A stretch of DNA of 64,000 bases from Temnopleurus reevesii (taxonomy: Eukaryota; Echinodermata; Echinoidea; Temnopleuroida; Temnopleuridae). Below the pieces are notes generated by a model. It ran no database searches. It saw only the letters and a list, made by a program, of their open reading frames with translations, and was not told the origin of the DNA. The translations under genes and the position numbers were made by a program. This document shows positions 1-13,000 of the stretch, piece by piece (position 1 is the first letter of the stretch; the number at the start of each line of letters is the position of its first letter). The stretch lies in contig BQKZ01000545.1 in assembly GCA_036244855.1 (NCBI GenBank), positions 12,501 to 76,500 on the forward strand, in the 5' to 3' direction.

Positions 1-425
1 TAAACAATAAGATATGTAATCTCATGGTGATTGCTGCACTAAAATCAAAATGGAACGATCAAAATCTAAATTGATTTTAGTAAAAGGTAATGTTCATTTG
101 TTTCATTTAATACAGGATACTATTTTTTATTCAAATTACTTGAATATATAACTTTTCAGGTTATATTTCTTTTTTTCTCTAATTCTGCTTTGATTTCTTT
201 TGATTTGAGTGAAAACCAAACAAAAAAATTAGGTCAGGCAATTTTCTGAGGGTCAGTCGATTGACTGCATTCAGACAATTTGTTTTGGGTCCATGCATCT
301 CACAATCTAAATCAATGAATAAAAAATGTCAAAATACAAATAAATGTGAACATTTCTAAATGACATGATGGTAAGGATAAATATCAATAGACTTATTCAA
401 TTATTAATCTGTGAAGGATATGTCC
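1..425. other. 3' flank of WDR36, no gene seen
   Basis: AT-rich sequence beyond the candidate polyadenylation signal. No homology, splice structure or RNA gene is recognised. Confidence 0.5.
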
Positions 426-431
426 TTTATT
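426..431 (-). other. Candidate WDR36 polyadenylation signal
   Basis: This is the first AATAAA on the minus strand after the stop, about 475 nt downstream. It would give a 3' UTR of roughly 0.5 kb. The position is plausible but is supported only by the hexamer. Confidence 0.35.
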
Positions 432-906
432 CATTGCTCAAAGCAATAGGTATGTTTACTGATAGAAGCAAATTTTATGCATTCTCGATACACAAGGGTT
501 GCTGTTGCCAGCCTGAAAGCTTGCCAGAGGCTTGCCCAACATAGAAGCAATCAACATCTGCAGACTGGATTTCAAGTATTGTATTTCAATTGTTACTGAC
601 TTGTTCAAGGAATACCACGTAACTACGTTTGATGGCAATAAACATGCACAAATTTGAATCTAGTAGTAAACCAGCCTATTGGCTATACTCTGAACACAAG
701 AAGATCACATGGGAAAATATTTGTACCCGACTTTTTGTCCATCGTCATAAAAACAAAGCCACTTTCGTGTAGTTTCCTGTAAAACCAGCTTGTGGGAATC
801 AGATCTGCCAATTATTTGAAGTTGTATTTATAACTCCTATCTCAATTAAACTAATATCTTGCACAGGGGCAATTCATTTCCATGAGTTCTTCCTTTGATT
901 TTATCA

Positions 907-1056
907 CTATATTTTGGCACTCTTGAGATATTTGACGAGGCAAAGACTCTGATCAAAGTGATGCTGGATGCGTAACCATGACGATTCCTGAACCTGAGCT
1001 AGCGTGGAAAGCTCTTCTGCCAAGTCTGTCTCTCGAGATATCAATGCACCATGGAG
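907..1056 (-). CDS. WDR36: WDR36 exon 22 (final, residues 857-905, stop TAG)
   Basis: [20 protein letters not shown], then [20 protein letters not shown] and VKYLKSAKI, stop. It matches the family C-terminus (LFNQSMCILNYLKSALL). The acceptor is CTCTCAG. Confidence 0.94.
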   Translation of the reverse strand, partial: LHGALISRETDLAEELSTLAQVQESSWLRIQHHFDQSLCLVKYLKSAKI

Positions 1057-4000
1057 CTGAGAGGTAAATGAGAAAAGATCATTCTTGTTTTATTACAAAC
1101 TTGTTTAAAGCTTGACATTGATAAGTAGTTGCATTTATTGCCTCAAATAATAACATATATTTCACATTTATCAATTCAAACAAACATCTTTCCGTCAGAA
1201 TGCATTCCAATTCAACTCCCTAACAAAAGGTTACATATTTTTTAAATGTAAATAATTTAAAGCTCCGATATAAACATAACATGTTTGATTGTCCTAACTG
1301 TAAATAAAATCATAGTTTACACTTTACCTGTTAACACTATTTGGTTACTGATGTATAGAAACTGTTTTGTTCAAGCAATGGTAGAGAGGAGAAATATTTG
1401 ACAAACTGCTACGTTGAGTATTCAGTAACGATCTCCTGAAGGCTCAGTTTAGGGATGCCAGCCATTCCAGAATATGCATGAAGTGTATTTTCAAATAAAC
1501 CCTTGGTTTAACTTTTGAATAGCTTGGGTCTAAATAACAATGGCTTAGACCCGAGAATATGGGCCAAGACTTTCAGCACAAGTGAATTGCTGAGAGTATG
1601 CTTGTTGTTGACACGTTTGCTCTCACTATTGATCAGCTGTTGGATTATTCACATTTTAATTTTACTCTCATGCATATTCAGGAACAGTTGGCATCTCTGG
1701 ATAGAGCTTGGCACCTCTTGTCTTTCTTGCTTGAGTTACAGACATCGTCACACATGATTTTGTTATTCAAAAAATTATCAAATCAAGCTGCCTGACCTTT
1801 GTTATTACATTCAGATTGATGAAAAGAAACAACAAAGAATGCAAACAAGAACAAAATTATACAGGCATTCTCAAGAGCCACTCTTGGTTTATTGCTGAAC
1901 AGTGTGCCTATGTAGGTTATATATTAACCATCGATTTTGAAGTCTAATATTTTCACAGTTTAGTTTATGTACACCATCAACCATTTAAGTAGAATTTAGA
2001 ATCTGGAAGTTGAGAATCTTTAAATGAAAAAAATGTCTTTAAGCAATAGATTACAACATACCTTGAGAAAGAGTGCTAGATAAGCCTGAATGAGTTCATA
2101 ATCCTTGCCTCCTGTCAGACAATGATGCAGGAATGCAATGAACTGTCTCAAAGCCAAGATGGAACCACCTCCTATGGGCTCCAGTGATCTTAGCTCCATG
2201 TCAACACGAGATGGAGATAGTGCTCGCAGGAATTTCAGCACGGCATCGTCTGTAGAATAACAGTAATAATAATATACAGCATTTAAAAACGTAATCTCTC
2301 TAATCATCTATTCAGAGGCGCAAGACAAATTACATGTATCTAATATTATTACCCGGCCATAGCATTGCTGCCTAGTAGGAACTTTTGCATTGAAAGATAA
2401 ACCAATCCATTCTACGTAATTAATTATGAATAAATAAATAGACAGATGATGAATACAGAAATTCTCATAAAAAGAAGTTAAATTGTGAAATCAAATGTGA
2501 GAATTTTCTAAAAATCTAATTGAAAATCAATTTCCTTTTCAAAAATAGAATCAGCATAAGTAGCTGCAAGAAAACATAAAACAATTTAAGGAGGCGAGTA
2601 TCCAGTAAGCAATGCTTAAGTTGGAGTCGCCTTACAGGGTGCGATGTACAAAATTCAGAAATTATTGAATTAACTGCAGTATGGCCAACAATATTCAACT
2701 TACAATGATGAGAGGAAGTCCCCTTTTCCAGGAGTTGACAGAGGTCGGATTTCATCTCCATGCTTGACAGGTTCAACACATGAGACGATGGCTGATAAGG
2801 AGAAATCAATCAGAGATTTATACTGGCAAATTAAGAAATTATATACATCTAACAAAACTGTTCATTTATGTTCATGTTTGATTTGTAGCATATATATTAG
2901 ATTGAAAACAATCAAATTAAATCTTTATCCATTTCATTCAAAATAAAAACAAACATATACAGGGTGAAGAATAACATTAGCATACTCGAGTATTTTAAAG
3001 ATTCTATCACATGAAAATTCCTCAGCTGTGTTTCAAATTAAAAATTGTGGCCATTTAATTTACTCTCAATAGCTTGTCTGAAAAAAGTACAAACTCTTTG
3101 ACCATGAAATTATTACTCTTTGTGCACATAAATTACGATGTACCATAGCCTACAAATATAGCTATCACATAATACTAAACATATAAAAGAATGTTTTCTT
3201 TTGATTACTTTATAAGCTGAAATTTTTGCAGTGGTTTCATTTTTGCTTATTTTGGGTTTTGGTCTCACGAAAATGTCCTCTCTATATGGTGCACATTCAT
3301 TTGTGTACAAACACTGTCAAAAAAGTGAAAATAACAACATGTCAACCTGTCCAACTGGTCCAAAATCGCGAAAACATCTGTATGCTGAAATAGTGGCTTA
3401 TACAGTATGTAAACGACATGGTGTGGATTTAGGTTCTCACCTTGTCTCCCTTATCCTCTTCACTGGCTACAAACTTTGGTGTGAGACCTGATATGGTGGG
3501 AAGGAAGAATGGCGCGGCCTTGGGGGCTTTAGGAGGCTCCTTAGGTTTGTTCCTTTTCTGTAAAAAACAATAAAAGTCAGAAATCAGCTCTTTTCTTCTT
3601 TATCCCTACACACCTCTGAATTGGTACAGTGTAACTAAAGAGCAGACGTGTTTAAATCATATGCATCATCATTGTATTACAAATAATTTCATGAAGGAAA
3701 CTTGAATCAGAGCCCTGTAACATAAAGGTTTGCAATTAATAGCTAATTTGAAATATTACTTCTGATTGGTTACTATTGAACAAAGTGCAGAAGAAACAAA
3801 TATCCTGATTGGTCATTTACATTAGCGATTAATCACAAGCCTTTATGTTACAGGGCCCTGAAGACCATCTAGGTGGCAAACTTAGGGGTGATAGGATAAA
3901 AGAAGGATGCTTCATTGGATTTGATAAGTAACATTCAAGATACATTTCATTATAATCACTTGAAAGTTTTTGTAGGATTATAAAAAGAGCATCTAAAGCA

Positions 4001-7000
4001 CTCTGCTGAGTGAATCCATATCCTGTATAAAGTGCAAGTATTGTTAATAGTATGAATGCTTCCTAAAATTCATTGGTCATTTTGAGCACCTTTTAAAATG
4101 AAAACAATGATTTTGATTTGTCTCAGGGGGTGTTTGAAAGTTGCCATTGATCGGAACACGCCAATAAAAATCATTATTTCATGCGCTTCTTGTTAAAAGC
4201 GCATACTATGCGCGAATGAAAATCCGCGAAACAATTTTGTAGTTGCTTTGCGATTAATTGCAACTTTTTAACAAACCCCATTAGACCAATAAAAATTCCT
4301 AATTTTTTTTCAAATAATTAGATGAATCTTTGCAGACATATTTTAGAATCTTAAAATAACTCTGAAAACTTTGAATGATGCCCATTACACATTTTCCAAG
4401 CAAATGTTCTTATCAATGATACATTATGTAAAGCCAACTTGTATAACACTCTCTACATTTTGTTCATGTATCACTATGTAGTCTTTATAAATGCACTCTG
4501 TATGCATGCACGTATATATATGAGTATATATTTATTTTCTTATACAACTAAGTATATATACGTATATACATTTATTTTTCAAGGGGTATACACTCTACAT
4601 GATTTATTTTGAATTTTGTAACTGATTTCTATTATATTTGATTTGATTTGAAATGAAAATAAACTAAACAGAAACTGAAACATACAAACCTTGATTAGAT
4701 CTAGATGTGTAAGACTCTGCCATCTTGAGTTTGGTAGAAGTGAGAGCGTTATCAATTCTTCTCCTATCTGATCTGGTGACTTGAACTCCATCAAATCTTC
4801 CTCTTCATCTTCTTCCTCCTCCTCCTCCATCTCCTCCTCATCCCCGTCAACTTCAACACCGGTAGCTTGACCTGAGAAGAGGAATATAATAATAATAATA
4901 TAATATTACTAATGTCTTATTTACCCAGGGTAGCCACTTCAGCTGTAAGTTAGCTGCTCTTCCAGCGGGCCCTGCATAACATAAAGTTATTATTACCCTT
5001 CTCCTTTCTTAAATGCCCAGCGCCTGGCAAGAAGGCAGCAGGTCCCATTTTTATAGGTCTTTGGTATGACCCGGCCGGGGATCGAACCCACGACCTTCCG
5101 TTCATGGGGCAGACGCTCTACCACTGAGCCACACATGATATGGTACAGTCAACCCTGTCTGTAGGGGCTACCCATTTTACAGTACTTAGGTTAATGAAGA
5201 GGGAATAGAAATGCATGTTCCATGATAAAAACAATCATAATTGCTTTCTAATTATAGGTATTCCAGTGAAGGGTGTCTTTAAAGGTTGCCAACAGTTAGT
5301 ACTAACAGCAACAATCAGGAAAGTGCTTCCCATCCAATCAAAATAAAGAATTTTATTGGATAAGTCAGTGCTAACTAATGTGTCAGCAATAACAATTTTC
5401 ATAAACATCCAAGGAAACTGGTTTTGTTGGCCCTATTTACATGTGTATTGATTTTCTGCTGATAAATGTAAAGATTTTTAACTAATCTTTATTTCATTAC
5501 TTCAATTAATTAGCTCTGAGCATCTTGAGCATCCAATTAGAATGGAAAGAGCACTATACAAGAACTATGTATTCTGAATAAATATTTTTGAACAAATATA
5601 TATTAAGTAAATACAAATTTTAACAATTACCTTTCTCTGCACTTGTTCCTGGTAAACTGATGAGAGTTGGTACATAGTCCTCAGGGAGGGGTCGTATACT
5701 GACATGACTGTATAGTGTCTTGTTAGACCTGAGGGGAAAGATTGGATTAAACAAACATCGTGATTAAAGAAATTCAATGGGTCATTCAATAAATCATTCA
5801 GAATTTTACGTAATAGATAAAGAAAATTCTATCCTCACACAAACATGTTGGTAAACTAATTCTTGTCTCAAAAAATATCATAGGCGCCTAGGGACTTTGG
5901 CATGATTGTGTTATGTGCTATATAAAAATCTTTCATGATTATTATAAGTATCAGGACATGATTCGAACCCTTGGTTACAAGATAATTGTCAGATTCACTA
6001 GACCATCAAATTGCTCTTAGAGATTCAATGAAAATTATCATTAGATGGATGATTTTTTTTATGCTTATGCAATACATATGTCAGAACAGGGGATACAGAA
6101 TTTTTTAATTCAATGCAGGACTATTATTCAGGGTTAATCCAAATTGAAAAGTATTGGTAGCAAATGATTGTCACTCATGCCTTTATATGTCTGCTCATTT
6201 CAGTTATTCTATTTAGTAATTCCTTCAATGTTGTGTTGATATATTTAATTCACTGTTTCCTGTGTATTGTTATTCTTAATTTTATTCATATTGCAAATTC
6301 AGTTTTTTTCAGCCTTTGGACTATTTTTTTTTAAATGAATTTCAACAAATTAACTTCATTCAATTGAAGTGACAACATTGTTGTCAATGTGCACAATGAA
6401 GCATCTTGCTGGAATACCCTAAAGGGGTTGGAATATGCCTGAAGCTAATAAACCATTGATGGAACTAATAGTACCTCTGTTATCACAGGTCCCATTGGTA
6501 GAACACTTTCCTGAATCTAATTCCCGACATAGTGGAATGCATATGCTTGAATGTCTGTAACCGGAAGTGGGTAACCCGACTTACAAGACTTGTTCATGGT
6601 GAAAACTGCATAGCGCCATCTGCAGTTCTTAATTTTTCTTATTGTCGTTGCCGAGAATTACTATCATTAACACTACTTACCATAAATAGATACCCAGATC
6701 ATCCACATGTGAGGTAGCAAGGAAGTCATTGGTTGGGGACAGAGTGAGACTTGTAACGGCTGCATCAACCAGAAAACAGTCTATTAACCTGATTAATTAA
6801 GATAGAAAGAAGGAATGTTAGAAGAAAGATAAAGAGATTTGATCGTATTCTATTCATGAAATATGCAAGCATGCTCACTATAAAAAGCAAATCACTATTT
6901 TAAGCTTTAGAAAATATGAAGCAATGAAAAAAGATGTTTTTAAACTTCAGAGCTTCATGACTTTATAAAATAATGATTTCACAAACTTGTACATTAAAAA

Positions 7001-10000
7001 AATATATTTAAAAATGGGTGTAATCCAGAGGAAATTGCTTTGAATAAAAGAAGAAAAATTACACAAATAACAAAATAATAATTGTTTGAATGACAATAAA
7101 TATCAATACAAACAATTATCAGTACATACGATGGATATCGGCAGATTTGAATCACCCTCTCAATTTTAGAAGGTAAAAAAAATAAAAAATTGATAATTAA
7201 AGTATCAACAATTTGCCTGATGTTCTGTTACTCATCGATTAAGAACGACTTACTTAGCGGTAGGAAGGTCCCATGTCCTAACAGTACAATCCATGGAGGA
7301 GGAGAGAAGCCATCTTGCATCTTGACTGAATGCCTAGAAAAAAATTATATAAACAATCATTAACCATATTGCACGATTGTTTTACACAGGTCTATGGGCA
7401 TGTACCGACATCAGCAAAAAATGAATGATTAATAATGATAGTAATTAATAATACTGTTTTTGTAGGATTATATAGAAAAATAGAAACATTTTCACAATTG
7501 TCTCAAAACACTCTCAGAATGGTAAAAAATTCATACAGTGAAACCTCGTTATAAAGAGGTCGGATATAGCGAGATACCTGTTATAACAAGGTGATTTTAT
7601 TGCTCCCAGCTCTTTATAGTTCTTTGTTTTTTTACCCTGATATAGTGAGGAACTTGATATAACAAGGTAATTTTCATGGTCCCAAGGACCTCGTTATACA
7701 GAGATTTCACTGTAGTAACTATTGATGGTTCCTAATGGTCGGGAGTCTGCAAACGTACCAGATCTGTGATCCTGTTGCGATGTCCTGAGAATCTCCTGAC
7801 TATCCTCTTCATGTCTGCATCTACTATGTGTATGGTGAAGTCATCGGTTACAACGGCTAACATCGAACTAGAGGAAAGAAATGCAAAAAGACAGGCTATT
7901 TCATTGAAAGATAAGCAGAAAATGTGTATCTCAAACAAGAAAGTAAACAGATAGAATGCCTATAGACATTATACAACTACTTGTGTACAAAATAGCTACT
8001 CGCTAATGTGTGATATGGTCTGAAATTTTGTGAATTTTTAAAAATCTAAGTACGCTAAAACAATGGCCTTTACAGTACAGTGGAAACTCATCATAACAAA
8101 GTGCTTGGTACCATTAAAAGTACCTAGTTATAGCAGAGTTAAAAAACATTAAGCTTTAAAGAGCTAGACAAGATTTTTACCTCTTTATACACTGTAGTAG
8201 ATATTTAATTTTATCAGAACTCTTTATACCAAGTTTACACTGTATTTTGCAAAGGAACTTATCTTTGTCTATTCACCTTTCTCTATGGAGGAGAAGCTGG
8301 TTGATAGGAAGACTAAACTCTAAGCTTTGGAGGAGATGTTTCTTCTTGAAATGCCAGAAGTTGAGATGACAATCCGCTGAACCTGTGATGACGACTTGGT
8401 TAAGACCGTTGATTGCTAGACCATAGATTGCGCCATCGTGTGCTGTAGATAAGGGAGATAAAGAATGCATATAGAGGGATTGATAGAGGCAGCATCTAGA
8501 TGCATTTCCAAATTGATATAAATCAGAGGGCGTTGATACAGATTATCGGTATAGCATTATTATGACAGAGATGCAAACTGTTCCAGAATATGCATCAAGA
8601 GTAATTTTATGTGAATTCAAGGGTTTCATCACAAGTGAATGGTTGAGAGCAATTTTTGTTGTTGTCCTACTTTACCTTACTTTTACTCAGCTGCTATATT
8701 ATTCACAATCTAATTTTTTCTCATGCACATTACACAATAATTGGCACCCGTTTTACAATGATGGTGTTGATAATGATGATGTAAATGATGACAATGACAA
8801 TGATGATGAGATTATGATGAGGGTAGTAATGATGATAATGTTCATAATGGTGGTGGTAATAAAGACGATCATGATTGTAATGGTTATTAAATTAAATTAA
8901 TGAACGCTATGACAATGACAACGGAAGAGATGTTATTTATCATATTGATGGTGAAGATAATTGAAGATATCCTCACCTTTAGGGTCACCATAAGAGCCTC
9001 TATGAATCCCAGACTGAATGTTGTAGAGATCTGCATGCCCAGTGCTCCATCCTACAGCAACAAAGTTACCACATGATGATATATCTACAGCCTGTAAAAA
9101 CAGAGATTTAGATTGGTTAATCACTCAAACTTTACACCATCTTTTGCAAAAATTTAAGACCACCCTGCCTTGAAAAATGCAATAACTCGAACAGAAAACA
9201 AATATACGGTAATGCGTAATGATATATCTGTGAGGTTGCAATTACTTGAAGGTCATAATTCACTATGATATATCTAAAGCCTGAAAAACAGATATTTAGA
9301 TTGGTGTCAATCACTTGAAATTGAAACACACTTTTAGCAAAAATAAAATGGTTTAAATCATAGTTTTCATACATAGTTTCATACCATTCTACTTTGAAAA
9401 TCACACACACACACACATACCAGAAGACATTTCTGTGTTCAATTGAGAAACTTTGATGAATTTTCACTGAAACCATCTGCAAAGAATTAAAATCACTTTG
9501 GTCCAAATTCAGCAGAATGCAATCTACTGATATTGCACAAATAGCCAGCACATTTCTTTCTAAGAATTTATCCAAGGATCACCATATTTACAACTGCAAT
9601 ACAACGCAATGGCTATGTACTGAAAAGAACCTGACAGAGTCATATAAAGAGGCTCTTGCATGCGGTAGATATTGGGAAGTGGTTGTGTGATGATTAAACT
9701 TCAGTTTAGTTGATGCTTAAAAGTGACAAATCAAATCGCAATAATGATAATAATGATAATACAGATTATTTCTATAGCAATAAAAACAAAGTACTATAGC
9801 GATTTACAATTTAACAGAACAAAAATGATAACAATTAGATTAATGTGGTAGAGTTTGAAATTGCCCGTATTTCAAGAGGAATACTGTTCCAGAATTTTGA
9901 AATAGCTATTGAGAAGCGCTTTTCAACTATTTTGAGTTTGCATTTTTGGTAATGGTATGACAAGTTTGTAGGTGTCTGATGCAGAGCGCAGGTTGCAGGA

Positions 10001-13000
10001 GGGTGCATATACTTACCATAGCAGAGACACCTGGGATTCCTTTGAAGCGTTCATGTCTGATCTTATGTTTGCCCATGTTAGCCTTCTGATAGTTCCATGT
10101 GGTCAACATGGCCGTCCCTTGGTGGCACGCAGCTATGCCATCCCAATCACTCTCACGACTTGTTTCTAAATAGGTGAGCAAAATCAATATTTCCTATCAA
10201 TATGTGCATAGTACTTTTTGATGCTTTTTGATGCTATTTAATGTCATGCAAAGCAGGGACCTGTAACAGAAAAGATGCAATTAAACATACAATAAATATT
10301 AATCGCAAGTCTATGGCAAAAAATGTATCATAAATATACAAGTAATTTTCAATTCATCACATCTCCTTTATGCTACAGGCCCCAGAACTGTTACAATAAT
10401 AATAATAATAATGATATTTTTATATAGCGCAAAATACGTAGAGACGTCCCTATGCGCTTAACAAACATAATTAATACATGGTATACAATACATAAATGCA
10501 TAGACTATTAGCGAAAATATATAAAATTAACAATGTGGCATAACTAGTTGTACAAATTATCAGTAATATATGAAGGAGGAAATCTACTTTATTGAGTTAA
10601 ACATGTATGTTTTTAGATATTGCTTAAAGGTGTGTAGTGTCGATGCATCCCGGAGAAGAAGAGGAAGAGAGTTCCAAAGTGATGGTGCGAGGTTGCAGAA
10701 AGCCCGGTCCCCGTAGAATTTAGTTCTAACCCTTGGAGTTTGGAGGAGGTTCATGTCTGTGGAGCGGAGGTTTCTAGCAGGGGTGTATTGATTTATGAGA
10801 CTTGATATGTAGGAAGGGGCGGTACCATTGAGTGCTTTGTAGACCATAAGGAGGATTTTGAATTCGATGCGATGATGGATCGGAAGCCAATGAAGTTGAA
10901 GGAGTAGAGGTGTTATATGTTCATGTTTACGTGTTCTTGTAACGATTCGGGCTGCTATGTTCTGGATACGTTGTAGTTTATTAATTTCAGTGTCGGGCAG
11001 GTTTCCTAAAAGGGCATTGCAGGAGTCGAGCCTGGACGTGACAAAAGCATGTATCAGCATTTGGGCAGTACGTTGGTCTAGATTTTCTCGAATGCTACTT
11101 ATTTTACGTATGGCCACCATTGCTGAACGACAGGTCTTCTTGACATGTGCCTTCAAGGTGAGGTGTTGGTCCATTGTTGCCCCAAGGTTGCGGACTACAT
11201 CAGTTGTCGGTATGTCTTTTCCATTTATTCTAATGTTGATGTCGGGGTTACGCCGGGAGAGAAATTTAGATGTGAAATGGACGACTTCTGTCTTTGTGTC
11301 GTTGAGAGTGAGTCTGTTCTTGGTGGACCAGATTCGAATATCTCGCAGACATTTGTTCACGCTATCAACAGCGAGGTCACGGTCGGCACAGTTGAAGATG
11401 GTGTAGACTTGTGTGTCGTCCGCATAGAGCATTGCGCTTAGATCGTGGGCTCGAATGATATCTTGGATTGGCGTAACATAGAGCGTATACAGGAGGGGTC
11501 CAATAACCGATCCTTGGGGGACTCCGCACACATCATCAATGGTATTAGAGAAACTGTTTCCAATCTTTACCACGTGGCTACGACCAATATTGGTTTTGAA
11601 TATCAAAAGCAATGAAAAAAACCCAAAATGGACAAAACAATAGTAAATATAACACTCTTTGGTTCAAAATAATATTACCTAAGGAGCATGAAATAATAAT
11701 AAAATTATTAAAGAAAGTCTTTAGGAATTTATAACCTTAACTGCAGTAAAGCTTGTGATAGGAGTTATGTGCTCCCATCCTTTCCTGCCCTAGCATTGAC
11801 CTTTGAACTCAACTGCATCAAAGCTTGTGCTTGGTTTCATGTGTTTCCATCCATTCTTGCTGTCTTTCCACATCCCAGCAGTCTTGTCATACGCCGCTAC
11901 ACCCAGATCTTTGTTCTTATTTGACCTGACAATCATTCTTTCCTAGCCTAACATTGACCTTTGACCTCATACTCAAACTTTCCTAACCCAACATTGACCT
12001 TTAACCTCATCTGCAGCAAAGTCTGTAACAGGTAATGTGTTTCCATCCTTTCCTACTGTCTTTCTTCTTACCAATAGCTGTAACACTAAGATCTTTGCTC
12101 TTATTTGACCTCATTGGCCTTTGACTTCGTACTCAAACTTTGACCTTTAACCTCACCTGCAGCAAAGCTTGTGATTGGTCTCATGTGTTTCCATCCCTTT
12201 CTGCTGTCTTTCTTCTTTCCAGCAGTCTTGTCATATGCCGCTACACCAAGGTCTTTGTTGTGCTTGTCATGTACAGTGGAGAAGGATTTCAGAGTGCCGT
12301 CTTGGCCTAAGCAAAGAGAAGAAATTAAATCTCATCTTGTATTAACTTCTAACTTACTTTACTTTTTTTTAAACTAAATATCTTATTCAGAATAATTGTG
12401 TTGCTTTACAAAGACAAGTTTTCAAATAATGATACTAAAATAATTGGATATGATACAAAATAGGTCTTCCTTGTTATATAAGCATTTAATTTTAGCTTTT
12501 GTGATTGGCCTTCCTTTAACATTTTCCTTTTAGTTTAGTTGTTTCCGCTAAGATTATTAATATTTTTATATTAGTTTTCTAAAAAGCACTAGTTCATAAA
12601 ACATCAATACTCTTCAAGTCTGTTAATAAACATTGAGAATTATTCTCAGAGACTTAGATTTGACACTTACCTGCACTGAGAATGGTTTTACCCATCCTGC
12701 CATAATACTTGATGCTGGTTGGTGGAGCACTGTGACCTTTCCTTAGTCTCAGGATTCTTCCACTTCCATCGGGTTGGTCAAATATCCAAACCTACATCAT
12801 ACAGAGAGGGGAAAAAAATAAACATTTCATGTAGCAGAACTGATTTCCCACTTGTTTTTACAGGTAAAGAAGGATTAAAGTTGTTTTCACAGGACCATAA
12901 CAAATAAAAACCCTATTTGATGATAAAAGCAAGGAAATTTTGTCATGACAATAAGAGAATAAAAGTAAACAAAATCTAATTTTAGTCACAAAGCACTATG

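Noticed and set aside
456..638. Minus-strand ORF with IQYLKSSLQ, resembling the WDR36 C-terminus
   Set aside because: Short chance similarity; the true last exon with stop at 907 was found and fits the phase. This stretch is the 3' UTR.
5072..5137. Functional tRNA gene
   Set aside because: A and B boxes are present, but the body and ATT tail continue as in a SINE, and the cloverleaf arms do not pair well enough for a tRNA.
9132..9575. 147-codon minus-strand ORF in WDR36 intron 11
   Set aside because: Spans the decayed copy of the exon 12 border and AT-rich intron; no family features.
10957..11441. Plus-strand ORFs of 149 and 98 codons
   Set aside because: Antisense shadows of the LINE reverse transcriptase ORF.
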